A stretch of DNA of 64,000 nt from Anodontia alba (Eukaryota > Mollusca > Bivalvia > Lucinida > Lucinidae). The stretch is from the NCBI GenBank assembly GCA_964016985.1, contig OZ024836.1, positions 41,474,803 through 41,538,802 on the forward strand, written 5' to 3'. How positions within the stretch are numbered: the stretch's first letter is position 1; the number at the start of each line of letters is the position of its first letter. Both the position numbers and the translations under genes were made by a program. Positions 1 to 10,441 of the stretch are shown here, piece by piece. The notes under the pieces are model-generated. The model did no database searches and was not told the DNA's origin. It saw only the letters and a list, made by a program, of their open reading frames with translations.

Positions 1-1278
1 ACTCTCTTTCTTTTTTCTCTCCTCTTTGTGCCTCACCCATATCAGTCAATTATTATTAGCTTCCATGCTAACCATATCTACAGCCATACATCATTTGCTC
101 ATATTTAACTAGCGTTTATCTGAGCTTTGAATAAAGGTCTATGCTGTTGGTGGTAAGTGTGAACATATGTATGTGTATGCGTGTTTCGTTTAATATTTTT
201 GTTTGACTTGACATGATGTTTCTCTCCTATCTTTTATATCGAACTTAACAACATTCTCAAAATATCGTTATTATATACTGTATATGTGTGCAACAACAGG
301 AGTTATCATGTAAGTTATAAATAATTTGATTGTCCGTAATTTAGAACCACCTTCAGCCTAGCCAACATAACGGGATATATACTTGCTTGCGCGCGCCATT
401 CACTACATATTAGTTTCTAAAATAAGATATCAATTTTAGTGATGTTGCCATTACTGACGTCGACGTTTACGCGCGCTCATTATGTTAATGGGGTCTGATG
501 CTGACAGTTGTTGCCACAGTTATTGAGAGATAAGACAAATTCTATAATGAAACAATTGTTGGCTGTTGAGGAATTGGATGTGACGATGGTGTCCGCCAAT
601 GAACACCAACGTTGACCTCGGCTATCGCCTTCGTCATCTGGTTTTCTCTGGTGGATACCACATCATATCCGGTCCCTCATCAGTCAACAGATGTACAACA
701 GCACAAAGGGCTTGTTATTACTTGCTCGTATAAGCCTGTGTCACGAATTATCTTCAGTAGGACCTGTAAACAATATAACTTGAAAGTATAAAGTATGTAT
801 TGATTAATGGTATGCTGTCGTACTGCTTATGATCTAAACTTGCTTGCCCGCGAACGATTAATGTTTCATCGTACAAATATTTCTTAAAAACGAATTATTT
901 GTAATAGGTTACCTTGTAACACTGTTATCATCCTACTTGTGAAATACTCAACATTCACTTGCAAATTTGTCTACTATTTCTATAACTGCGAGTACTATCC
1001 TCTTCCCAATAATGTAAAACAAATATGTTCTATTCATGTTTCCATTGTTTGTGCGTTTGCTGCTGGTGCTCCACGGGGAAAAGTACTTACATCTATACAC
1101 TATTCACGCACGAGAAGAAAGACCTATCCGTATGCTGCAAACTGTTTCGTTGTTTAACTGATTGTATAACATAATGATTGTAATTCAGATCTACAGGATA
1201 CGGATAGGACTGCATTATGGTCGTCAGCTTAAGATTTAAGGTATTGACTTTCTAAATTTATTTTAATTTTTAACAGTC
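1..1278. other. Gene-free flank upstream of the LINE
   Basis: I see no supportable gene here. The stretch is AT-rich with scattered stops in all frames. Its last part may be the 5' untranslated region of the LINE that follows, because the LINE reading frame opens at 1279 without a visible upstream ORF1, but no boundary can be seen. Confidence 0.4.
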
Positions 1279-2060
1279 ATGTCATTATTGTTGATAGCAG
1301 GTATAGAACGCAATCCTGGTCCCTTATCTGAGGATTCCTATAGTTCAACAGCATCTAGTTCCTTCCTAGATAATTTAAACATGAAAGGCAAATTTTCTAT
1401 AGTCCATAATAATATCCAGAGTATTACAAACAAGGTTGATTTAATTGAATCTGAACTTGGCATGTTCGATATCATCAGTCTGACGGAAACCTGGTTGGAC
1501 CATAAAACCTTATATGACGATTTAAATATTAACGGGTTTAAACTTATACCGACGTGACAGACCTGGTGATAATCATGGTGGAATCTGTATTTATGCCAAA
1601 CAAGACATTTATTCGCGTCGCAGAATTGAACTTGAGCTACCTAATATTGTGTGTCTTTGGATAGAGGTATACACGCAGCACAGGAAAATGCTAATTGGTA
1701 CTTTCTATAGGCCTCCTAATTCTGCTCCAGCTATCCTTGCTTCTATAGAAGACTCTATAGGCACTGCTTTTGACAACGGTATAGAAAATATTCTTATCAC
1801 CGGTGATTTTAATCTAGATATTCTAAAAGAAGCTTCCAATAAAAAAAATAGTTGATATATGCAAACATTACAATCCTGAGCAGCTTATTAACGAGCCAAC
1901 ATACTACACAGAAAACACGTCTTCTATAATAGATATTTTTTAACCACTAATCTACACAACATCCTACTAAGTGGAGTTGGCGATCCCTTCCTAGACCAGA
2001 ACATAAGATACCACTGTCCTATATATTGTGTATTCAATTTTGATAAAAAGATAACACATT
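1279..2060 (+). pseudogene. LINE ORF2 N-terminal part: leader plus endonuclease
   Basis: The endonuclease domain nicks target DNA to prime reverse transcription. Visible motifs are NNIQS near 1417, LTETWL near 1479, HGGICIYAK after a frameshift near 1552, FYRPP near 1702 and TGDFNLD near 1800. A degraded equivalent of the usual SDH block reads RYHCPIY near 2010. Breaks: a frameshift at about 1552, a TGA near 1853 and further frame changes up to 1941. The start at 1279 is chosen because the ATG opens directly into the hydrophobic leader and the NPGP motif. The catalytic Asp-Asn of TGDFN is still present. Confidence 0.85.
1300..1323 (+). other. 2A-like motif GIERNPGP lacking the usual Asp
   Basis: Codons 8-15 of the LINE frame read G-I-E-R-N-P-G-P after a hydrophobic run (SLLLIA). 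The 2A ribosome-skipping consensus is D-(V/I)-E-x-N-P-G-P, and 2A-like leaders are known in non-LTR retrotransposons of several invertebrates. Here the Asp position is missing; the preceding Ala-Gly meets Ile directly, as if one codon had been lost. Known 2A data predict weak or no skipping without the Asp. Confidence 0.75.
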
Positions 2061-2194
2061 CTTATACACGGCATATATGGCTGTATGATAATGCTGATTA
2101 CCAATCTTTATCACGTGATATAAGTGAAACTGACTGGAACTCTTTTAAGGATAATAATGTAGAGATATATGCAGCTAAAGTCACTGAAAGAATA

Positions 2195-3560
2195 ATGACA
2201 CTTGCAAGTAAACATATATCTAATAAAACAATGCGTGTACGAAATTCGGACCCTTCATGGCTGTCTAACAGTATAAAAAGATTAATGAGAAAAAGAAAAC
2301 GACTTTTCGATAAATATAAGAAATCCAAATCCTTAGTAGATTTTGAAAACTACAAACATGTCCGAAATAAAGTTACAAATGAAATACGAAAGTCCAAATA
2401 GGCTGAAGTCGATAACTTAGCAAAAACAAACTTGAAGATAACAATATAAATCCAAAAGACTGGTGGAAGACATTAAAGTATTTAATGAAGCCAGATAAAC
2501 CATCATCTATTCCCCCACTTAATAAAGATGGAACAATTTACTTATCCGCAGAGGAAAAAGCAAACGTCCTAAATAATTTTTTCACTGAACAAACACACTT
2601 AGACGAAACTAACGCTTCTCTGCCCACAGCTACAGTCATTCTACCAGATACAATCAATCTTATATTACTACACCACAGGAAGTCGAATCAGTTCTAAAGT
2701 CGTTACCTATAGGTAAAGCCACAGGACACGATCTAATCAATAACAGATTATTAGAAGAACTCGCTGAATCATTATCTTTCCCTCTGTGTGACCTTTTTAA
2801 CTTCTCTCTTGCAAAAGGTAACTTTCCAAGTATATGGAAGCAGGCCAATGTTACACCAGTCTTCAAAAAGAATGATCCTTCGTGTCCATCCAATTATAGA
2901 CCAATATCACTACTAAGTGCTGTCGGTAAAGTTCTTGAGAAAATTGTGTTTAAATATGTGTTTAATTTCTTTCGTGATCGTCAAGTGATAACCACTTTGC
3001 AATCTGGCTTCATCCCAGGCGACTCAACTGTAAATCAGCTTGTAGATATTTATAACACTTTCTGTAAAGCTCTCGATGAAGGTAAAGAAGTCCGAGCAGT
3101 CTTTTGTGACATAAGCAAAGCCTTTGATAGAGTATGACACAAAGGACTTCTATACAAACTTAAATCTGTAGGTGTTACTGATTCTCTTCTTCATTGGTGC
3201 TCAGATTATTTAGCCAATAGAAAACAAAGAGTAGTTATACCAGGTGCTTGTTCTGACTGGTTACCAGTTAAGGCTGGTGTCCCTTAAGGTTCTATTCTAG
3301 GCCCTCTTTTATTCCTTCTATATATTAATGATATAGTAGATAACAACAACGCAACTATTAGACTGTTTGCAGACAACACAAGCCTTTACATTATAGTAGA
3401 CAATCCGCACAATACCACTAGGCAACTAAATACCGATTTGCAAATGATTCATCAGTGGGCTACCCAGTGGCTCGTTACATTCAACCCTACAAAGTCTGAG
3501 TCTATTATTTTTTCAAGAAAACTTAATAAACCCAATCATCCTCCCATTTTTTACGAATAA
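2195..3560 (+). pseudogene. LINE ORF2 reverse transcriptase region (inactive)
   Basis: A linker rich in Lys/Arg (2195-2400) leads into the reverse transcriptase, which copies the element RNA at the nicked target. In order I see PIGKATGHD near 2710, NYRPISLLS near 2893, SGFIPGDST near 3004, FCDISKAFDRV near 3104 and GSILGPLLF near 3288. The catalytic box reads FADN at about 3368-3379 instead of FADD, so the second catalytic Asp is replaced by Asn. In-frame stops occur at 2399 (TAG), 3136 (TGA at the Trp before HKG) and 3285 (TAA where Gln is usual before GSILGP). These changes fit neutral decay. Confidence 0.88.
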
Positions 3561-3651
3561 TCAACCTATCAATGAAGTTCACACACACAAGCACTTGGGC
3601 GTGTTTCTTTCAAGTGACTGCCAATGGCATGATTATTTAGATTACATTAAA

Positions 3652-4659
3652 TCAAAAGCATGGAGCCGCATTAATGTTATGTGTAAATATATTTAAATTT
3701 GACAGAAAATCACTCCAAACTATGTACTTCTCTTTTATTCGCCAACTTCTTGAGTATGCCGATGTTATATGGGATAATTGCACCCAGTACGAGGAAAACG
3801 AACTTGAAAAAATACAAAATGAAGCAGCCCGAGTCATAACAGGCGCCACTAAACTCGTATCTATCAATTCTCTTTATTTAGAAACAGGATGGGAACCCTT
3901 GGCATCTCGACGGAAAAAAACATAAGCTATTGGTATTCTATAACATGGTAAATAATCTTTCCCCTACCTACTTACAGGAGCCACTAAACTCGTATCCATC
4001 AATTCTCTTTATTTAGAAACAGGATGGGAACCCTTGGCATCTCGACGGAAAAAAACCCATCAACTATTGGTATTCTTTAACATGGTAAATAATCTTTCTC
4101 CTACCTTCTTATCTTCTCTTGTACCATCTACTGAAATACCACAACCTACCAGTTACGTAATGCAGCCAATCTTCATACTATCCGTGCTAATTCACAACTT
4201 TACTAAAATTCCTTTCTACCCTCTGTTATCAAATATTGGAATGAGTTGCCAGACAATGTGCGCAATTCACCTAGCAAAATGGTATTTAAACGTCATCTTA
4301 ACAGTAACGTTACTAACCCACCCAATATTTTCTTTGCTGGTAAACGCCTGGGACAGATCCACCACGCACGATTGAGAACAAAATGCAGTTCTCTCTGTGA
4401 ACATCTATATTCTAAAAATATTTTAGACAATCCATTGTGTGCCTGTGGAGCCATTGAAGACACAAATCATTTCCTTTTAAAATGTAATCGTTTTAGCAAT
4501 CAAAGACAAGAAATGTTGGACACAGTGACTCATATCCGTACACCGACCCTTAATATTCTCCTTTACGGAAGACAAGATTTAAATGAAATGCAGAATCAAC
4601 AAATATTTACAGCAGTACAGAACTTCATCTTAAAATCTAAACGTTTCGAAATTAGATAA
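3652..4659 (+). pseudogene. LINE ORF2 C-terminal region with CxC-H-C motif
   Basis: This is the thumb and tail of ORF2. The last 90 codons contain a Cys/His cluster of the type CACG..ED.NHFLLKC (about 4440-4485), common in the reverse-transcriptase-associated zinc-binding tail of this LINE group, and the protein ends SKRFEIR at 4659. The same tail is recognisable in the second LINE fragment at 62892-63089. The section is disrupted by a tandem duplication at 3841-4113 and by frame changes. Confidence 0.8.
3841..4113 (+). repeat. 135-bp tandem duplication inside the LINE
   Basis: Two neighbouring copies start AGGCGCCACTAAACTCG at 3841 and AGGAGCCACTAAACTCG at 3976. The offset is 135 bp, equal to 45 codons; the second copy has a 3-bp insertion relative to the first. 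The copies are highly similar, so the duplication is recent compared with the decay of the element. Confidence 0.9.
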
Positions 4660-5226
4660 GCAATTAAAATAAACTAAAATAATTCTGTAATTATATAAAA
4701 TAGCCCATGCTTAAACATAACAAAATAAGATATTTCAAGCTAGTCAACCGAAGGTCCATTATATAGTTATCCTGACGGCTAGATTTTGTTTTTGTCTTAG
4801 AGTTATTACGATTGTTGTGCAATAGTTTTTTATGAAAATATATCAAGACTCCATTCCCCGTGGAGCAGTAGCATCTCATATAATCACGAACATGCATATA
4901 TTTTAGATAGTAGATTATTATGTTATCAATGGTAAATAAAATACCTAGTTAGGCAGAAATAAAGGGAATACAAATGTCCATGTATTCTCGTTTCTTCTGC
5001 TTATTTTGATGCATGGTTTAACATGTAAAATAGTACAATTAATTAAGCTGTAAGTTGTTCAAATCACGTATTGCTATTGTTATTGTAAGCTTTGATGATT
5101 ACATATTGGGATACAGATTAATACAAGTCTTCTGACGTTCTTCTGAATCCCATTTGTATACATTTTCAATGTTTGCACTAGTTTATATTATTACATTGAA
5201 TTTATACAAATAAAATATGTTTAAAC
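4660..5226 (+). other. LINE 3' untranslated region
   Basis: Non-coding, AT-rich stretch after the LINE stop codon, ending in AATAAAATATGTTTAAACC. No gene seen. The end is set by the shared tail in the second LINE copy. Confidence 0.55.
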
Positions 5227-5244
5227 CAACTGGCGGCACGCGGA

Positions 5245-5398
5245 CTTGGGTGAGGACACCAAACAGGTTCTAGGGTGAGGACACCCTTTCGGCTCCAGGG
5301 TGAGGACACCCTCCCTGTTCCTGAGTAAGGACACCCTCTCGGCTTTTGGGTGAGGACACCTTATCGGCTCCTGGGTGAGGACACCCACCTTGCATCCC
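5245..5398. repeat. 25-bp tandem repeat, about six units
   Basis: GGGTGAGGACACC recurs at exactly 25-bp spacing from 5248 (5248, 5273, 5298, 5323, 5348, 5373), with variable linker bases such as CTTTCGGCTCCA. A reading frame across it is a by-product of the period. Confidence 0.9.
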
Positions 5399-6022
5399 TT
5401 CGGCGTCCGATCAACCGACATGTGGCTAGTGAGTGTATCTTACTCTCGACACGAGCTGTGTGCCTAATGCATATTCAGTCGAAATTGACACGCATTAAGT
5501 AAGAGATTAAAAGCTCAAAATTTTCGGCCTACAGTCAAAATTCTGCATTTTACAGGCTGGACTTCTACTCACGCACGAGGTCTGGACATGCCCGCACCGT
5601 GTATGGACGTGCACGCATCCCGTGTCTGGGCGAGGTGACCTAGTTATGAATTATAACTAGGCGCCGTTTCAAGCCAACCCAGTAGTCCAGTAAAACTAAT
5701 CCGGATTTTCCGGCGCTGCCTCTATGTGACCCAGTTGCCTGGTAGCGTTAAAAAATCTAAACTGAACTGAATAGTTACATTTGTGTGACTGACCATGTCG
5801 AGAGAAGTAGAGCTTCCTTCGAACTCTGATTTAGTCCGGTTTCAAATACCTGACAAGACAAGACCTGGCGTATCTAAATATAAGCAAATGTCGTTGCCTA
5901 TCATGATCACTTTCAAAATGGCTCAGTCTATTCATAAATGTGGTTGAACAGCGTTTCTATTACGTTGGCACTCTCTCTATTGTATTATTCCATGGTAAGG
6001 GGGAGGGGAGGGATGAGGAGGG
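5399..6022. other. No feature seen
   Basis: Mixed sequence with a G-rich run near 5998-6025 (GGGGGAGGGGAGGG type). I see no gene or clear repeat. Confidence 0.4.
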
Positions 6023-6204
6023 GGCTTGCTGGTCTGCTTGGTACCGATGCTCAGTTTGATGCGCGTCCGACTGGTGTTCAGGAATGTGCACAATACTGGT
6101 TAAGCGCTTAGAGAACTAAGTCTGCCCAGTAAAAGTGTGGTTAGGTAAACTGACCGCGCTCGATATGACCCCACTTGGTTGACTGGGCCGTAAAACCTAA
6201 ACAG
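6023..6204 (+). mobile_element. tRNA-derived SINE copy with internal deletion
   Basis: The start (GCTCAGTTTGATGCGCGTCC) and 3' part (GGAATGTGCACAATACTGG through CTGGGCCGTAAAACC) match the SINE at 29052-29360. The segment between GACTGG and GGAATG, about 130 bp including the B box, is absent. Other copies are at 57568-57857 and 29052. Confidence 0.8.
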
Positions 6205-6973
6205 ACGTACCGATGTTGTTTCGGATAAATCTCACAGTATAAAAATACCCTCATGAACCTTACATTCTGAGTTTTACCTGAATATGTCTGAATGTTTTTG
6301 ACTCGATACTGAACACTATAGTCACCAGGTTTTGCTTTACCCCTAATCACAGAATGAAAACATACCCTTTTCCCACTAAAATACCATGTTTCCTACCCTA
6401 AATGCGCACTGCCCAGCTTTGAAAACACAGCAAACAACCTTTCTCATCGTTTTTTTTTTTTTTTTTTTTTTGCTACGCATCGGTACCAAGTGACTAGCAA
6501 GTGCCGCCACGTGCCCCACCCCCTCCAACACACACCCAAACACCCTACCACACCTACCGCCATGGGCCATTATTATATTTAAGATGAAATATTACGCATG
6601 GTAGACGCAGTCGGTTGTATATGCATTTGTCACATGTGTGACTGACGTTTTCCATCTTGGACATTGACCATATAGCTTAACCCACTTATACACACAAACT
6701 TCCTTATAGGTTGGACAGGTTCATTTCTGACTTTAGGGGTGTCTGTAGTTTATTTCTTCTCTTTTTGTCAGACATAACTGTATTTTATGTGCACAGTGTA
6801 GTCTCTGGTCAAGTATTTACGGTTCTTTCTATAGCTCTTGTCGCAGAACTCGAATTCGGGGCCTCTCGATTCTGAGTCAGATATTGGAACTATCACTTGC
6901 ACAACTTACTGTAATAATAAAGATGAATTAAAGAAGGAATAGAACGAAACTTCAAGCGCCTGTTTGTTGTACG
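6205..6973. other. No gene seen; one poly(T) tract
   Basis: A run of about 22 T lies at 6450-6471. Otherwise unique-looking sequence without a coding signature up to the TTCAG duplication that marks the left end of retrotransposon A. Confidence 0.4.
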
Positions 6974-6978
6974 TTCAG
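6974..6978. repeat. Target-site duplication TTCAG, left of element A
   Basis: TTCAG directly before the LTR; the partner is at 14485-14489. Five bases is the usual Ty3/Gypsy duplication length. Confidence 0.85.
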
Positions 6979-7149
6979 CGTTATATTGTGCACTGATATA
7001 TGATGCAGTGATAATAACTAATTATTAATGAAGAACGACAATGTGTTCAAACTATTATTTAATAAGGTACAACATACATAATCATAGCTACAAGAGAAGT
7101 AAAGTACGAGTATTTTAGAGGCTGAAGGTATTTATATTCAGTTAGGTAC
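6979..7149 (-). repeat. Element A 3' LTR, first piece
   Basis: Matches the first three quarters of the LTR at 14261-14484 (for example GCACTGATATATGATGCAG). The terminal TG has become CG. It stops at GTAC (7146-7149), which is the target duplication of element B. Confidence 0.9.
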
Positions 7150-7349
7150 TGTAACGTGTACCGAGCTACTTAACAAAATGAACTTACGCTAGTTACTCTT
7201 TTTTAGTAACACAGTATCGGCGTTCCAATTTGGTTAGTGTCCTACTTGCATAGGCTATAACACATTCTTTTTCGTCAAATTGCTGGGATAGTACTGCTCC
7301 TATGGCTACATCATTGGCGTCTGTGTCTATGATGAACTCCTTTGAGAAA
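7150..7349 (-). pseudogene. Element B RNase H fragment
   Basis: Read on the minus strand, the segment gives FIIDTDANDVAIGAVLSQ, then VIAYASRTL and RYCVTKKE, typical of the Ty3/Gypsy RNase H start. Two in-frame TAA stops follow near 7190 and 7180, and the domain ends abruptly at the element border. It continues from the reverse transcriptase section. Confidence 0.85.
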
Positions 7350-8501
7350 TCAGGATGAGCTAAAATAGGAGCTCTCCATTTTCTTTTTCAGGGTTTCAAA
7401 TGCACTGTTGCATTCATCCGACCAGTTAAACTTTACTCCCTTTTCTGAAAGGTGATGAAGCTGTTTTTTAATTTCTGAAAACCTTGGTATGAAACGTCGG
7501 ATATAAATACAGAAGCCCAAAAATGACCTTAATGATTTGATGTCTTCGGGTTTGGGCCAATCAGACACAACCTGAGTTTTCTTAGGATCCGTCTTAGCCC
7601 CTTCACAAGATATCATATGGCCAAGAAATTCTGCTTCCGGTTTAAATAATTGACATTTCCTTGGCTTTAGTTTAAGGCCAGCCTCAAGCAATTTTTCAAG
7701 AACTTTGTCTAAATTATTGATCATGTCTTCGAAAGTCTTTCCAAGTACAATTATATCATCTAGATATATGAGACATATCTTCCACTTAAGACCTGCTAGC
7801 ACGGTTTCCATCAATCATTCAAAGGTTGCCGGAGCATTGCAGAGGCCGAATTGCATGACTTTGAACTGAAACAGGCCGCTGCGTGAAGAAAATGCTGTTT
7901 TCTCTCTGTCCTGTTCATCTACCCTGACTTGCCAATAACCAGAATTAAGGTCGAGGCAAGAGAACCTTTGTGCAACTGCTAGTTGATCTAATGATGAATC
8001 AGTCCTTGGGAGAGGGTAAGCGTTTTTCAAGGTAACATCGTTCAATTTCCTATAATCGACGCAAAACCTTTTGGAGTCATCCTTCTTTTGTACCGTCACG
8101 ATACCATTCGCCCAAGGACTTGATGATGATTGAATGACCTCTTTCTTAAGCATATCTTCAATTTGTTTATCTGCTTCTTCATTCATATGAACTGGCAATC
8201 TTCTCGGTGGTTGTTTTATAGGCTGTGCCATTCCTGTGGGGATTTTATGCCTGATGATTCCGGTTCTCCCAAGATCGTCATCCGATTCTGAAAACGTAGA
8301 CTGGAGTTTTATCAGGAGTTTCTTTATTTCGTCACATTGTTTTGGTGAGAGACCAACTATGGTTTTGTCATATAAATCTGACAAATGGCTTGGAATCTGT
8401 TTTGAGTGTTTTGTTTCCTGTCCTTTTTGTTCACCGTCATACACATTTGACACAAAACTCAAATTAGCTATGTGTACCAGGATAAAGCAATTCTGTCTCA
8501 T
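7350..8501 (-). pseudogene. Element B reverse transcriptase
   Basis: Ty3/Gypsy reverse transcriptase, nearly whole. Motifs in order: PPRRLPVHM, SPWANGIVTVQKKD, CVDYRKLNDVTLKNAYPLP, CLDLNSGYWQ (first catalytic Asp), MQFGLCNAPATFE, then a TGA stop at about 7812-7814, LIYLDDIIV (catalytic Asp pair intact), FLGHMIS and LRSFLGFC. The connection domain to RNase H follows without a gap. Apart from the stop the catalytic residues look intact, so this copy decayed more recently than element A. Confidence 0.92.
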
Positions 8502-8567
8502 TGCTTAAATTTACAGTTCTTAAAGTATCATTGGAATGCACTAATGCCTTAGCTACAAGCCCTTTCC

Positions 8568-9071
8568 CTATCCGGAAGGACTTCTATGTGGGTTCAATAA
8601 TACCAAGATCTTTTTTCTGATGGGTGGAAGATCAACTTTTCCTTCAATGATCATTTCTGTTCGAGATGGGAGTTCTAGCTTCTCCGAGAGGGTCACTCTA
8701 TAACAGCCAAGCTTACCAGCCAGGTTTAACTGACATTTTCGGCCTTTGATTTTCAGTGTGTTGCTTGTTATATCTATTTGACAGTCATTGGCTTTCAAGA
8801 AGTCCAGGCCCAGAATTGCATCATTATCAATATCTGCTACAATAATTTTTGTGACACTTTTGATGCCACAAAGTTCGATCATTACAGTTCACTGCCCTTA
8901 ATCTCTAGTGGATTTCCAGAGGCTGTAAATATTTTCTGCTTAAACACTTCAAGATTAGTTGTATAGGACTGATTGATAATGTCCCAGGTCCTTACAGAAA
9001 CAAGGCAATATGTTACTACGTCATTTATTTTGCTTTCCACAAATAGTCCTGTGCTTGCTGAGGCTACATGT
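8568..9071 (-). pseudogene. Element B aspartic protease, active site lost
   Basis: The flap and C-terminal part are clear (IIVADIDNDAILGLDFL near 8800, a typical retroviral-type protease ending). Upstream, the strand before the active site reads TGLFVESKINDVVTYCLV near 9030, but the expected Asp-Thr-Gly triad that should follow is absent, replaced by SVRTW. A small indel is the likely cause. Confidence 0.75.
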
Positions 9072-10382
9072 TTAGCTTGGTGGAAAAACGCGATGTATTG
9101 TTTTTGTTAGATGTAGAATTCTGAGGGCACCTATTTTAAGGTGTCTGTTTGAACCGCATAAGAAGCACCGTCGCTTATGTGCCTCTGGAGTGTCTGGTTT
9201 AAAGCTACCTGAACTGTTTCTCTGTTTTGACTTCTGTTGTGTCCATCGCTCAAAAGATTTGCAGAGATCCGAGACTGTTTTCTGCAAGGCCTTCAAATCT
9301 TCTTCCATGCTATTCTTCTCTTCCGGCACTTTCTCAGATGTTGACCTCATATATCCCTGGTCTTTGCTGTATTTACGTTCTGCTCTGTTAAATGCCTCTA
9401 ATTCCACTGGATGATTGCGGTATCATTCAGGTTTGTTGGTCTAGCCTGCTTAATTCTTAGACATGTCTTAGACACACGTCTGAGTTAATCAAAGCGTCGA
9501 TGAGTTGCTCCTTTGCTAGCGTTTCCCTGAGATCAGACGGTGCCGTTGGATAAGCTAAATTTGTGAGTCGTCTGATGTCTGGGCCTAGCTCTGACAAAGT
9601 TTCCGAGGCTTTTTGTCTTCGTTCACGTAGCTGAACTCGATATAATTCAGTTTGGTTTGGAGGAGCAAATCTCTCCTCAAGTTCTTTTACCAGCTCTGAG
9701 TATTCATGTGATTTATTTGTAATATTCCCAAACACGCCCTGTGCTTGTCCTCGGAGCGATACTGCCAAATACATACCTTTTTCTTCATTTGACCATCCAC
9801 TTAGTTGAGCGCAAACTTCGAAATGTGCTTTATAATCAAGCCAGTTATCCGATCCATCAAAAGTAGCAGGTTTAATCTTTACACCTAAAGGTATTTTTAA
9901 CTCATTCTTATTAGTCTTTTCATTATTGGGTTTGATAGGTGTAATGTCCGGAATAAGAGCAGCATCAGCCTTGGGGGTTGATGATAGTGGTTGGGGGCTT
10001 ACCGGTTGCTGAATGTAATTTTGTAATGAACCCATTTGGTTTTGGCTATTTGACTAAACATAGGTACTATTATTCACATTACTTACTAGCTCTGATGGCA
10101 TCGAATCTGTATCGCCTCGTCTACCTTTTGGAATTGGGGTAAGAGCCTCCCAGGCCTTCGTTCTTTATGTCTAGGCGAACCTATGCTACTTTCTGTTTTT
10201 GTCAGTTCTGCCATTTCCAGCTCTAAATTATTCTGACGTTCAACCTGCGAGAGTTCAGTCTGAAGCCTACTCACCTCATTGCCCTGGTTCATATCTTCTA
10301 GTGTAGGCATCGAGATAGTCACTGATTCTGGGTCCGGGATAGGCATGGGCCCAGTGTGACTTGGTATTCTACTATGATCCAT
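9072..10382 (-). pseudogene. Element B gag
   Basis: The structural polyprotein, in three frame-shifted pieces: 10382-10086 (start ATG at 10382, the first Met after the primer site; Glu/Gln-rich, likely coiled coil), 10035-9457 (capsid-like core with FDGSDNWLDYKAHFEVC and LEERFAPPNQ) and 9407-9072. The last carries one zinc knuckle start, CFLCGSNRH, whose final Cys is missing. Stops separate the pieces near 10086 and 9457. Confidence 0.8.
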
Positions 10383-10423
10383 TTTTTTAGCGTAGGTTGA
10401 GATAAGTATAGTCTTACCTCGCA

Positions 10424-10440
10424 TCCTACCGCTGCCACCA
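10424..10440 (-). other. Element B primer-binding site, tRNA-Leu type
   Basis: TGGTGGCAGCGGTAGGA on the minus strand, one base after the LTR. It is complementary, with one mismatch, to the 3' end of animal tRNA-Leu (AAG type) including CCA, from memory of that tRNA. tRNA-Leu priming is known in bivalve Ty3/Gypsy elements such as Steamer. Confidence 0.75.
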
Positions 10441-10441
10441 G

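Larger units (their letters stand above)
1279..5226 (+). mobile_element. Decayed LINE (CR1/Jockey-type non-LTR retrotransposon)
   Basis: This is a nearly full-length ORF2 of a non-LTR retrotransposon followed by a 3' untranslated region. Order of parts: short hydrophobic leader with a 2A-like motif (1279-1323), apurinic-type endonuclease (about 1384-2060), linker, reverse transcriptase (about 2660-3560), and a C-terminal Cys/His region (4380-4659). The proposed 3' end at 5226 rests on the tail AATAAAATATGTTTAAACC, which recurs as AATAAATATGTTTAAACC at the end of a second LINE fragment near 63567. Stops and frameshifts break the frame in at least six places, so it is inactive. The clade call (CR1/Jockey group) is inferred from motif style and the C-terminal region. 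Confidence 0.88.
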
